A DNA stretch of 64,000 nt from Neobacillus dielmonensis (GTDB taxonomy: Bacteria; Bacillota; Bacilli; Bacillales; Cytobacillaceae): assembly GCF_000612665.1 (NCBI RefSeq), contig NZ_HG942076.1:117752-181751 (forward strand). Direction: 5' to 3'. A model generated the notes under the pieces. The model was not told where the DNA came from. It did not search any database and saw only the letters and a list, made by a program, of their open reading frames with translations. The position numbers were made by a program, and so were the translations under genes. How positions within the stretch are numbered: position 1 is the stretch's first letter; each line of letters opens with the position of its first letter. Below, piece after piece: positions 54,578-63,588 of this stretch.

Positions 54578-55087
54578 TTACTTGGAATACATTTTTGTTT
54601 TTTCTTTGTAATAGCTGGCGAGGATTCCTTGTTCCGTTCTTTCTTCCAGGTTCTCCTTTTCTTCTGGGAGTTGGCTTTCGGTTAACTGTTCTGGGTAAAA
54701 GGTGGCATATACGTTGTTGCTGAGTCCTTCATCCATAGAGGCTGCAGATACGAGTTTCTTTTTCCAGGTTTTATCCCTCAAGACAGTGTATTTGCTATGT
54801 TGGTTCAAGAAGTTCTCTACTTCCTCTATCGTCCAGGAGTTAATTTCGCTGACAGGAAACTCCTCAGTGAAAGCATAGTCTTCTGGGTCATGTAAGAAAC
54901 AGAAATCAACCGTATCGGTCTCTTCAAAAAAGGATGCTGTTTTTTTCCACCACTGCCAAAACGGCATATCCTCCGAAAAAGTATAATAGTCATCGCCTTT
55001 ATAGGGAACCAGTTCAAATTGATGATCACGGAATTGATATGTTTTAATCTTCTCCTGTTGTATGAAAAACAAATACTTATGATGCAT
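54578..55087 (-). CDS. Small acidic protein, last gene of the Hsp70-HerA island
   Basis: 169 residues, cytosolic, acidic, rich in aromatic residues (DDYYTFSEDMPFWQWW). It has no recognised domain, signal peptide or membrane segment. It starts 5 bp after the upstream stop codon, with only a weak AGG ribosome site, so translation is probably coupled. Its position at the end of the operon suggests an adaptor or immunity-like partner; this is inference. Confidence 0.75.
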   Translation of the reverse strand: MHHKYLFFIQQEKIKTYQFRDHQFELVPYKGDDYYTFSEDMPFWQWWKKTASFFEETDTVDFCFLHDPEDYAFTEEFPVSEINSWTIEEVENFLNQHSKYTVLRDKTWKKKLVSAASMDEGLSNNVYATFYPEQLTESQLPEEKENLEERTEQGILASYYKEKTKMYSK

Positions 55088-55092
55088 GCTGC

Positions 55093-55776
55093 TTACCTGC
55101 TTTCAATTCCACTGCTTACTTGTTTCATCTCCATAATTTTACTTTGAACCTGCTCCGGAGTTAGTTCGGATTGAAGCTGCTTAAGTGTATTTTCAATGAT
55201 TGGCGCAACCTGCTTCAATTCAGCAATCGGAAGTTTGCCTTTTAAATAATCGCTTAACTTTACTTCATCAAAACCATTAGCCTTGAAGTTTTCAATATAG
55301 GCTTTTGCTTCGTCTGCATTCATTTTTTGCTTGCCCACTTCCACCCAGAAATCTACAGGGATATTCACACGAAACTTCTCTTCAATTCCTTTTGCAAGAA
55401 TGACTGAACCAATAGTAGTGTAGGCCATACGATCCTCAGTCTTTAAGGTATCCATCTTCTGAGAGTCAAGCTTCACTTCATTGCGGAGGTAATGGATATA
55501 TTCCTCTGTCGACCTGAAATCTTCAGGCTTTTTGTCGCTTTCCACAGCCTTCGCCCCTAGTTCCTCAGCTGTATCATTTTTATTAATCAGCCCAAGAACG
55601 ACAGAGATTGTTTGTACCACAGCGGACACAATTTTTAAACCTGTTTCGATTTTTGGCAGATTGGCCACTAGCACTCGACCAACATTGACAAGAGCTGGAC
55701 CAATCGAAGATGCAAATCCCGAGATGGCAGTAGCCACCGCACCAGCTAGTCCACTAACGATTCCTATAAAACCCAT
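55093..55776 (-). CDS. Hydrophobic Gly/Ala-rich protein of the island (possible pore or cargo)
   Basis: 227 residues. The first 65 residues are a hydrophobic, glycine/alanine-rich stretch with two or three possible amphipathic or membrane helices (GIVSGLAGAVATAISGFASS and IVSAVVQTISVVLGLI). The rest is soluble and helical (about 75-227). The pattern resembles colicin-like or holin-like insertion domains but matches no family I can name. AGGAGG precedes the ATG. It follows the HerA-type ATPase gene by 2 bp, so the two are tightly linked. Confidence 0.78.
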   Translation of the reverse strand: MGFIGIVSGLAGAVATAISGFASSIGPALVNVGRVLVANLPKIETGLKIVSAVVQTISVVLGLINKNDTAEELGAKAVESDKKPEDFRSTEEYIHYLRNEVKLDSQKMDTLKTEDRMAYTTIGSVILAKGIEEKFRVNIPVDFWVEVGKQKMNADEAKAYIENFKANGFDEVKLSDYLKGKLPIAELKQVAPIIENTLKQLQSELTPEQVQSKIMEMKQVSSGIESR

Positions 55777-55778
55777 GA

Positions 55779-58700
55779 TTAATTCCTCCTAAGATAATCA
55801 CTATGATTGTTTATTGTTAATTTGATATGGCCATTCATTATGTCTTCCAAGAAATCGCCAATCAATGTTTTCCTATACTCCAGGCTGCAATCTGGCTGCG
55901 GTCGATAAAGATTAACCGCTAAAACATGGACGAGCATATCCATTCCGAATTCAGGCAGCAGTTTCTCCAGAACCACTTTTAAACCATCCCATTTTCCATA
56001 GAGGGCATCCCCATAGTCAGCAAACAGTTTGCCTCCTTGCAAAATATCAATATACCTCTCTACGAAATCTTGGCTAGGCTCCTCCTCTAAAAACTCAAGC
56101 CCTGGAAAAATACCTTTCCTGTAAGTCTTTTGATAAAAAGTTAATACTCTTTCTCTCAAAAGATGTTCCGGTACCTGGTGAAGTCCTGTCGTATTGGTGC
56201 TCGGTTTAATTTGAACTTGCATCGCTTTATTCCAACCTTGCGTGAATACAATCGCTCGGCCTGTATCTAGATAGGACAGGAAGTTTTTTTGCTCATCCGT
56301 TAGGGCCATCGTGTTTCCGATTGCTTCCTTATCATCCCTTGCAAAAATCTTATGGACAATTTTGGTGTTGGTATTTTTTAAAACCTCCGAAGTCAGCTTA
56401 TCAGGAATTTGGTCGACAATGATCAGGGACTCCCCATATTTGCGAACCTCAGCAAGCATGTCCGTAAACACTTCCACACTCTGCTTTTTGTTCATGCTTT
56501 CACCCGGGACGTACTTGCTCAGAAGCCTATGGGCTTCTTCCACAAGCGTAATATGTTTAAATCCCGGCTCCTTAATAAACTTTGCTTTAATCGCTTCCGT
56601 TAGGTTTGTTAAAATAAATCCCATAATCAGCGACTTTTCGCTGCCGCTTTTGATTTCCTCCAACTCCAAAATCACTCTTTTTTCAAGCAAAGTCTCGAAG
56701 TCAACTGATTTTTTGGTATTTAGGATTAAACCTTTAGAACCAACCAGCAGCCCCTGCAACCTGGCTTTGATCGAGCCGACATAATCGTTTTTGAGCCGGT
56801 CATCAAAACCTTGGCTGACTACTACTCTCTCAATCTTAGCTAATAAATCTTCAAGTGTCGGAAACGCGAATACTCCATCCGCAAATGGGTCTGAATACAT
56901 TTCATTCACATTAGTGGAGATATTCCACCCGTAGTCCTCGTAACATTCGTACACAGCGGACTCGAGAATCTGCGGAATGGCCGCTTCCATATCAAAGGAA
57001 GCCTCCAGGCTCGCCATGATCATGTCCACTCTTGAAGTGATGCTCTCGTGGGGGAAAAATTCAAAAGGGTTAAGCCGGAATGGCGCAATCGTGTTTTTCC
57101 CCAGCGTAAAAATCAGTAGGTCATCATATTGTTCATTTAGAATGCGATATTCTGTTTTGGCAGGTTCAATGACGAGAAAAGGCAATGCGCTGTCCATCAG
57201 CAATTTTTGACAGGTAGTAGTTTTTCCACTCCCGGTAACTCCCGTAATGAACACATGCTTATTTAAATGTTCTTTATCCAATGAAACTTCAATCGTATCC
57301 AGAACCCGGCCGCTTTGGACTAAATTGCCCAGCGAAATGGTTTCCTCCTTATTGGCAGGAGAGGAGAAATTCAGTCCAAATTCGACTTCCTCTTTAAGAC
57401 TTAAACCCACCACTTCCTTTTGCGGCAAACCGGCAATGAGGCTCAGTTCATTGGTGGAAAGCCAACTGCCCAAATAAGCTTTTGTTTCGGTCACAAATTG
57501 AGACAATAGCGCCCGGGCATACCTTTCATCGCTGCTAAGATTGGCAAATTTCCCATTCGGGAGCTGGAACTTCTTGAAAAACGGTGCATATGGCTGGTCT
57601 TCCGCCATATTCAGCCTAAGCGGAACCTTATTGCCTTTACGGCCAGAATATAAGGAGCGCATGGTGTTGCCCAGTTTAATTAAGTTGCCTTTATTGTTGG
57701 CTAAAAGAAAGGCATTTGTAATAAAGATTCCTTTACTTTTTCCATAATCTAACCTTGGTAAGATAACTTCATCTAGATATTTAAGCCATTCCTGGGCTTC
57801 TTTGTTAATCCATTCAACCGTAATTGCCTGATTCTCGCCTTTGGTGATGGTGGTCGATTCAGAGGCAGAATTCCCGGTCGTCTTGGAAGTGGTCGTCCCC
57901 GTACTGACAGAGGTGCTATTGCTGGTACTTGTCCCCCATGAATCAGACGTGTTGCTGCCTTCCGAGCCGGTTTCAGCATCACTTCTTTTGTTATCATTCG
58001 AGTTCTTCGTCGTCGACTTGGAGGTCTGCTTTGTGGTTCCTCTGCTCCCTCCCTTGTTGTCACCAGTACCAGTAGAGTCGGATTTGGAATAACTTTGCCC
58101 CTCTGATTCTGAGTAATTGACAGTCTTGGTCTTGCCTTCATTGCTGCCGATGCTCGTGCCTTCCTGGATATTTTTCTTGGTTAAGGGAGCAATCGCCGAA
58201 TAGGCAAGATTTACATTTCTTTCAACTTCCATGATTGAATTCTGGCCAAGGGGGCTGGCGATAATCACCAACCCGAACTCATCGCCGAGCATCACATCAA
58301 TTAACCTGTCGACCCCCTGAAAGTCTTTGTTTTCCTCATTAATTCCCGGAACCCCTTCGAGAAGTGCCGAGTGTTTCAAAGAATGAATGGTCTCCATCAA
58401 GGACTGTTTATCTTTCGGTGTCACTTCTGAAATGGTGCTGCCTCTAAAGTTTCCCTGAAGGCTTGGTTTTAAAATATCACTGCCAATATCACTGATGGTA
58501 ATTGGCAGTTTTTGACCATAGTTCAAATCCCTCGCTACCCCAAAGTAAAACTGTACGCCGCTTCTGTTTCCCAAAATCAAATAAATAAAGCTGACACCTT
58601 CAATTTGTAGGGCGCTGATAACATTTTCAAACGCTTCTTTCCGGGGGGCTTGATCATCGAAAGTTAACTCCACAATTTTATACAGAGAAAAATCATTTGG

Positions 58701-58802
58701 CCGGAACTCTTTTAAAAATTCCGTTTTCAGCCGGCTATTATTGCCTAAATAGTAGTGGTCCTGGTTCGAAACAAAGTCTAGTATAAATTTATCGTTATCC
58801 AT
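55779..58802 (-). CDS. HerA/DUF87-type ATPase with Ser/Thr-rich linker
   Basis: 1007 residues. The N-terminal domain (about 1-215) is unrecognised. A low-complexity Ser/Thr/Gly/Asn linker (about 220-325) follows. The RecA-like core begins near 500, with Walker A GVTGSGKTTTCQ near 520 and Walker B ITLVEEAHRLL near 750. SLIIVDQIPDKLTSEVLKNTNTKIVHKIFA, with sensor and arginine-finger character, and a QKNFLSYLDTGRAIVF strand come next. The overall set matches HerA/FtsK-superfamily hexameric translocases (DUF87). Some relatives pump DNA (HerA-NurA) and others drive protein secretion (VirB4-like). No nuclease or membrane anchor is present. It is in an operon with the Hsp70-like gene, 18 bp away. 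Confidence 0.88.
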   Translation of the reverse strand: MDNDKFILDFVSNQDHYYLGNNSRLKTEFLKEFRPNDFSLYKIVELTFDDQAPRKEAFENVISALQIEGVSFIYLILGNRSGVQFYFGVARDLNYGQKLPITISDIGSDILKPSLQGNFRGSTISEVTPKDKQSLMETIHSLKHSALLEGVPGINEENKDFQGVDRLIDVMLGDEFGLVIIASPLGQNSIMEVERNVNLAYSAIAPLTKKNIQEGTSIGSNEGKTKTVNYSESEGQSYSKSDSTGTGDNKGGSRGTTKQTSKSTTKNSNDNKRSDAETGSEGSNTSDSWGTSTSNSTSVSTGTTTSKTTGNSASESTTITKGENQAITVEWINKEAQEWLKYLDEVILPRLDYGKSKGIFITNAFLLANNKGNLIKLGNTMRSLYSGRKGNKVPLRLNMAEDQPYAPFFKKFQLPNGKFANLSSDERYARALLSQFVTETKAYLGSWLSTNELSLIAGLPQKEVVGLSLKEEVEFGLNFSSPANKEETISLGNLVQSGRVLDTIEVSLDKEHLNKHVFITGVTGSGKTTTCQKLLMDSALPFLVIEPAKTEYRILNEQYDDLLIFTLGKNTIAPFRLNPFEFFPHESITSRVDMIMASLEASFDMEAAIPQILESAVYECYEDYGWNISTNVNEMYSDPFADGVFAFPTLEDLLAKIERVVVSQGFDDRLKNDYVGSIKARLQGLLVGSKGLILNTKKSVDFETLLEKRVILELEEIKSGSEKSLIMGFILTNLTEAIKAKFIKEPGFKHITLVEEAHRLLSKYVPGESMNKKQSVEVFTDMLAEVRKYGESLIIVDQIPDKLTSEVLKNTNTKIVHKIFARDDKEAIGNTMALTDEQKNFLSYLDTGRAIVFTQGWNKAMQVQIKPSTNTTGLHQVPEHLLRERVLTFYQKTYRKGIFPGLEFLEEEPSQDFVERYIDILQGGKLFADYGDALYGKWDGLKVVLEKLLPEFGMDMLVHVLAVNLYRPQPDCSLEYRKTLIGDFLEDIMNGHIKLTINNHSDYLRRN

Positions 58803-58820
58803 TAGGAGCCCTCTTTGCCA

Positions 58821-61685
58821 TTAAGATAATTCCAATTTCATAATATCGCCTAAGAAATTCCCTGTTGTGATCCCATCTTCGGTTGCCGTAACATACTCAA
58901 TGACAGTCGGGCTGACCGTACGAACGTAAACAAACGCTGAATCATCGACTCGATCAATTTTGCACTTCTTTCGGGAGGCATGATGGATATCCATCTGGTT
59001 TCTACTTGCTTCAGGAAGGCTGGTATAATACAGCTCGAAATCCTCTTCAGATGCATCAATAAACTCATGCCATTCGTTATAGGCTTCTTCCCTATCAAGG
59101 ACGACCCTGAATTTTCCTCGTCTGTTCATACCAATAAAGTACTTAAATTTCACTTCGTCGCCAACCACATTATGGTCAATAACCTTAATTCTTCCGCCCT
59201 TTCGGCTTTGGACCAATCCAAACGCAACCCCTGTTTTCCCTGTTGGACGCTCGATGGCATTTCGGTCAAAGGTGATTCCCCACTGTTCCATCTTCTCGTA
59301 AGCCTCATCCGTTCCCAGCGGCGGAAAAATTTCAAAATACCGCTGATTGGTTTCATTCAGCCGATTAATACTTTGAGTCTCTTCTTCTATATATCTTTCA
59401 AACAAGTTTTGTACAATGGGAGAACGGCTTGAGTTACCGGCTAAAAAGATATGGACATTTTGAACCGAACTGATTTCTGCCTGTTCAAAGGAACGCCGGA
59501 GTGAGTCAAAGAAATTGCGGATTCCTTTTTCAATCCTCGATTCAATCAGTTTTTCCAGACCTTCTCGGTTAATATATAGTTCGACATTGGTCTTAGAGTT
59601 TCCGTATTTGTCAAAAAGGGTAACTCTGATCAGTCCCATGTCATAATCAATTTCAGCATTTTGATGGTTTTCCCATAAAGGACGAAGTACTTCCATTAGC
59701 TGTTTCATATTTAACTTGGCTTCCTGTGAATCACTTAGCAGCGTTTCACTCCCTGCAAAGCGCTGGCATTCCGGTGGCAGCACAAAGGAGATTTCTGCTT
59801 CCCTAAGCTTGTCCTGATTGGCTTTAAACACCTCAAAAGCCAATAATTCCAATAGGTTTTCACCGCCCAAAAATTTATCCCCACCTGCGGCAAAATGTTC
59901 AATGACAAAATCGTAGCGTCTTTCTTTGCGCCCCGCTTCACGCCAAATTCCAAAATCAAAATCGGTCGTGCCTCCGCCGAAATCAAACACGCCATAAAAA
60001 AACTTTTCTCCATCCATTGGTTCAAAGCCATATTCCTGCAGGGCACAGATGGCGTATGCTGCCGGCTCGCTGGCCCCACTGACAATTCTAAATTGGGCCA
60101 TCTCTTGTTCATTCCGTAGAAGGGATGGGGGCAAGGACTTTTTGATCCCTTTTTCAAAGCTGTCGAGAATTTTTTCACGGGCTTCTTTTTCATACGTCAC
60201 AGGAAAGGACAACATATAATCAAGGTAGATGCCATGATGCTGATTATTGATATACAATCCGAGATAATAGGCATATAACTCAATTGGATTAAGGTCGTCT
60301 TCCCCTACATCCAAAAAAGAAGGAAGCACGACATCTTTCCCCATTTTGTCCTTTAATCGGATTTGCCGCTGTTTATCTCCGGCCCATTGCTTGATATCCG
60401 TCAAAAAAGAATAATAGTGTTCACTAGGACTGTTCATCAACTTGTTATAGGCCGTATGGGAGACCGTCATATCCTCCCAGCTGGTATTGGGTCTGCCTAT
60501 TTTTAAATGGTATTGGGTCAAGAAGCTATCAAGGTCAATAAACTCCATCACCGTTGGATTTTCAAAATGTTTTGGTTCCACCTTTTGGTTAAAATGTCCA
60601 ACCCCTACACGCATCGGCAGCGTATAGTCATTGTTTTCCTGATAAACCACTACTGTGCTCTTGGTACCAAAGTCAATTCCAACCACACCGCTTCTCTTGA
60701 TATCGGCAACAGGGTTCCGGGCAATCAGGCTTTCATTCAATGTCACTTTCACCAGATCCTGACGATCCGCTGCTTCCCACAAATCCCAGTGGCCCCTGTT
60801 TGGGTCCGTAAGTATTTTAGAATCATAAACTTCGATATCGGCGCGTTCACTTTCACAATACAAAAGCTGGTCATAGAATACTTGAGAATCCAATATAACG
60901 TTTGATTTTGCTTCCAACATTTGATTCTTTAATTGTGCTTTATCAAAGTGAATATTGCCAATGGAACCCGTAAACTTTTGATTCAGAACATCCTTCCATA
61001 ACTTAGAAGACTGAATCTGGAGATTCTCATCCAAGTAATTGAGTTCATGTAATTCTATAAGAATGGTAAAGATCTGAGAAAATTGCTCATTTAAGTTTGC
61101 TGGAACGAGTCTGTGCTTCATCCATAATTTTATAGCATCTTGAAAGCCCAAATTTTTTCGATTGCCTAATCGATAAATGGGCATGACGATCCCCGGCTCA
61201 TCCCGAAGACTACCATCATCGATATCGTATCCCCCTAAGGAAATGGAGGACTTTTTATAAGCCATTCTAAGAGATTTATCAGATCCGTTATAAATAAGAT
61301 TATTCCCTGATTTAAAAGGGAAATTTTCACTGCTATTGTAACTGGTTCTTAATTCATCCAGATTCATGAGACGGCCATTGTAACCACTAAACTGGAACTT
61401 GTTTTCGTCAATATTAGCGATTAACGTATTAGAGGTTCTTATGCATTTATAATAGGTTAAATCAGGAAAAAGCGCGCCGAGTTTATTATTGTAATAAACC
61501 CCGTTGGCCATTTTTACCCAATTTTCGCTGATTTTTTTGGTAAAGTACTCATACAGTTTAACGGCTTTATCGTTAAGATGGTCTACTGTTTGCAGCATAA
61601 GATTTTCTAGGTATGTATCGATTATCGCATCTACTTCATTGGTGTGGACGTAGAGATAATTTTGTACTTTTGTATTTGCTTCCAT
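58821..61685 (-). CDS. Hsp70/actin-fold ATPase with large unique N-terminal domain
   Basis: 954 residues. An upstream TTG at 61709 is open, but AAGGGGAG five bases before the ATG at 61685 fixes the start. Residues 1-325 match nothing I know. Then the Hsp70 nucleotide-binding signatures follow in order: phosphate-1 VVGIDFGTKSTVVVY near 333, phosphate-2 GVFDFGGGTTDFDFG near 565 and the adenosine motif IFLAGNSSRSP near 743. No canonical beta-sandwich substrate-binding domain or EEVD tail is seen; the last 150 residues are compact and may replace it. This resembles large divergent Hsp70-family proteins (the SrfB class is one example), but the N-terminal domain is different. The GrpE-like partner precedes it by 10 bp. 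Confidence 0.88.
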   Translation of the reverse strand: MEANTKVQNYLYVHTNEVDAIIDTYLENLMLQTVDHLNDKAVKLYEYFTKKISENWVKMANGVYYNNKLGALFPDLTYYKCIRTSNTLIANIDENKFQFSGYNGRLMNLDELRTSYNSSENFPFKSGNNLIYNGSDKSLRMAYKKSSISLGGYDIDDGSLRDEPGIVMPIYRLGNRKNLGFQDAIKLWMKHRLVPANLNEQFSQIFTILIELHELNYLDENLQIQSSKLWKDVLNQKFTGSIGNIHFDKAQLKNQMLEAKSNVILDSQVFYDQLLYCESERADIEVYDSKILTDPNRGHWDLWEAADRQDLVKVTLNESLIARNPVADIKRSGVVGIDFGTKSTVVVYQENNDYTLPMRVGVGHFNQKVEPKHFENPTVMEFIDLDSFLTQYHLKIGRPNTSWEDMTVSHTAYNKLMNSPSEHYYSFLTDIKQWAGDKQRQIRLKDKMGKDVVLPSFLDVGEDDLNPIELYAYYLGLYINNQHHGIYLDYMLSFPVTYEKEAREKILDSFEKGIKKSLPPSLLRNEQEMAQFRIVSGASEPAAYAICALQEYGFEPMDGEKFFYGVFDFGGGTTDFDFGIWREAGRKERRYDFVIEHFAAGGDKFLGGENLLELLAFEVFKANQDKLREAEISFVLPPECQRFAGSETLLSDSQEAKLNMKQLMEVLRPLWENHQNAEIDYDMGLIRVTLFDKYGNSKTNVELYINREGLEKLIESRIEKGIRNFFDSLRRSFEQAEISSVQNVHIFLAGNSSRSPIVQNLFERYIEEETQSINRLNETNQRYFEIFPPLGTDEAYEKMEQWGITFDRNAIERPTGKTGVAFGLVQSRKGGRIKVIDHNVVGDEVKFKYFIGMNRRGKFRVVLDREEAYNEWHEFIDASEEDFELYYTSLPEASRNQMDIHHASRKKCKIDRVDDSAFVYVRTVSPTVIEYVTATEDGITTGNFLGDIMKLELS

Positions 61686-61695
61686 GACGCTCCCC

Positions 61696-62433
61696 TTAAA
61701 TCCTGACAATTGATTTTTTTACTACCCTATTGGTAATGCTGTTGAAATACCCCTCTAACAGAACCTCAGAAATCACTCCGATGACCTTACTATTTCCTCC
61801 TCTAATATGATAGTCCTCACTAAATCTTTCTCCCGCTGCAGTCTTTAATAACTGAAAGACAGGTGTGTCAAAGATTTTGTTATAGGCATCAAAAAAGAAA
61901 GAAAAGATTTGTTTCAGGGACGCTAAATCTGTCTCTTTGTTCTCAATGGTTTCTTTTTTGATAAATTCCCACAAGGAATCAATATTCTCTCCCTGAACCC
62001 CACAATATAGGAATTCTGGTAGAGAGTTCCCTTTGAATATGCCTCGCAACGAACTGCGAACAGGAGGAGTAAGGCCTAAAAATAGGGTATATACTTTTTC
62101 AAGATTTAGATAATTGTCTTTATACCTTTGCAATTCAACTTGCTGTTGTTGAAGCTGTTCATGAAAATATGTACGTTCAGTGGATAAGACTGCTTCCATT
62201 TGGGTTTTTTCCTGTTTGAAAACCGCTATAGTCTGATCCTTAGAGTCTATTATTCTTTGATACTCCTGCAACCTTGATTGCAGCTCTTCTATTTGTTGCA
62301 GCATCTGCTCCCTTTCTTCAGACTGTAACGACCCTGTTTCAACTCCTCCTAATATTTGACGGATTTTGACAGAAACCTCTGGATGATCCAAAGCTTCCAG
62401 CAACTGATTTATAAATAAATTATCAAAACTCAT
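61696..62433 (-). CDS. Coiled-coil protein with GrpE-like C-terminal head (Hsp70 exchange factor candidate)
   Basis: 245 residues. GGAGG five bases before the ATG at 62433 fixes the start. Residues 40-115 are a long heptad coiled coil (EEREQMLQQIEELQSRLQEY onward). The C-terminal 55 residues follow the GrpE head pattern: GERFSEDYHI, then VIGVISEVLLEGYFN, then TNRVVKKSIVRI. This corresponds to the G-x-x-F-x-x-x-x-H, the V-x-x-G-Y and the V-x-R/K-x-x-V-x-V positions of GrpE. It is the first gene of the operon and directly precedes the Hsp70-like gene. A dedicated nucleotide-exchange factor is the most economical reading. Confidence 0.78.
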   Translation of the reverse strand: MSFDNLFINQLLEALDHPEVSVKIRQILGGVETGSLQSEEREQMLQQIEELQSRLQEYQRIIDSKDQTIAVFKQEKTQMEAVLSTERTYFHEQLQQQQVELQRYKDNYLNLEKVYTLFLGLTPPVRSSLRGIFKGNSLPEFLYCGVQGENIDSLWEFIKKETIENKETDLASLKQIFSFFFDAYNKIFDTPVFQLLKTAAGERFSEDYHIRGGNSKVIGVISEVLLEGYFNSITNRVVKKSIVRI

Positions 62434-62680
62434 GGAGACCTCCACAAATGGTAATAGTGAAAAACACGCTTATCTTCCCAGGACCATTATACCATATGAT
62501 AAAAAAGCCTTATTACTATTTTCTGATAGAATTTTCCTTCTATTATTCAGCAAAACCTTCTATACTAAACGAGTAATTTGAGTTTTCCGATAATAACAAG
62601 TAGTCCTACTTTTGTCGTATGAGGCATGTAACTTTTATCTGACCTAAGTGGGTATATAAATTTTTTGAGGAGGATAAGTA

Positions 62681-63367
62681 GTGGGATTTTTAAAAGGACT
62701 TGGAGCAGGTGCGGGTTGGCTTGTAGGGAATGTCACCGGGGGGATCATCAAAGGAGTTGGGGAAATCACCCATTCTGATTTCATTCGAGACGTGGGAGAA
62801 GGCGTAAAAAATTCAACTGAATTTGCAGGTAAACAATTGGGGAATCTTGCAGAGGGCGTTTGGAATGTAGGAAGCGGATTAATTACAAAAGATGATAGTA
62901 AAATTAATCAAGGATTTGATGATCTGGGTGAAGGCGTTAGTAAAACAGCTAAAGCTGTTGGACAAGGCATTTCTGCAACAGTCAGTAACATCGGGGATGT
63001 AGCCGGAGGACTAATGGACGGTAATTCTGATCGTGCTTTAGCAGGTGCTAAAAATTTAGGGAAGAGTGCATTGATTGTGGCTCTGGGTGTTTCCATTTTA
63101 GATATGGCTGATATTGTGGACATTGATGGGAACGAAGGTGGCGCTGATGGCGGCCACAATGGTCAGGTAGCGATGGGAGATGAGAGTATTGAAGTGGAAA
63201 ATCCCAATCAGCACGATGTGACTCCCCATTGGAGAACTTTATCTGATGGTCGAGAAATATGGGTTGACGGTGACGGTGATACCACTATAAATCGAAGCAT
63301 TGAAGACGGTGGCGGTTGGACTCAAACGAATCCAAACTATGAGATTCCTACAGAAGAGAAGGCCTAG
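62681..63367 (+). CDS. Glycine-rich amphipathic protein divergent to the Hsp70-HerA operon (possible cargo or effector)
   Basis: 228 residues from a GTG with GAGGAGG seven bases upstream. Residues 1-150 are low-complexity, glycine/alanine/valine-rich with amphipathic repeats (MGFLKGLGAGAGWLVGNVTG; FAGKQLGNLAEGVWNVGSGL), ending in a hydrophobic helix (ALIVALGVSILDM). The C-terminal 70 residues are hydrophilic (HWRTLSDGREIWVDGDGDTT). The MGF-hydrophobic start resembles the 55093 protein. There is no classical signal peptide. The divergent position suggests a substrate or effector of the machine; unproven. Confidence 0.78.
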   Translation: MGFLKGLGAGAGWLVGNVTGGIIKGVGEITHSDFIRDVGEGVKNSTEFAGKQLGNLAEGVWNVGSGLITKDDSKINQGFDDLGEGVSKTAKAVGQGISATVSNIGDVAGGLMDGNSDRALAGAKNLGKSALIVALGVSILDMADIVDIDGNEGGADGGHNGQVAMGDESIEVENPNQHDVTPHWRTLSDGREIWVDGDGDTTINRSIEDGGGWTQTNPNYEIPTEEKA

Positions 63368-63501
63368 GATAATTATATAACGATAATAATTCTCCCATCG
63401 CAATTAATATAAAAGTTATACTTGAGTCATACTAATAGTTGTGTGAGATCAGAAAAATCTTCAGAGCAAACCAACGCAAGATTTCTTCTGTATTTTCCCA
63501 C

Positions 63502-63538
63502 AAAAAAAGGGATACTGATTTTTTCGGTATCCTTTTTT
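63502..63538 (+). terminator. Terminator of the glycine-rich protein gene
   Basis: GGATACTG pairs with CGGTATCC within flanking A and T runs of six to seven bases. A typical rho-independent signal. Confidence 0.85.
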
Positions 63539-63588
63539 AAGCTCCATTTGCGTTTTAAAACTAAATCAGAAAGCGAGATGGAATAATC

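Noticed and set aside
57773..58141. 122-codon frame antisense to the HerA-type gene, basic and Arg/Pro-rich
   Set aside because: It is an alternative frame of the Ser/Thr-rich linker on the same strand, produced by low-complexity codons; no ribosome site.
55779..58802. Assigning the ATPase to a specific known secretion or defence system
   Set aside because: HerA/FtsK-type cores are shared by DNA pumps and secretion motors; without a search the sequence does not decide.
59735..60193. 152-codon frame inside the Hsp70-like gene
   Set aside because: Shadow frame of a well-supported gene; it cuts through the phosphate-2 motif and has no initiation signal.
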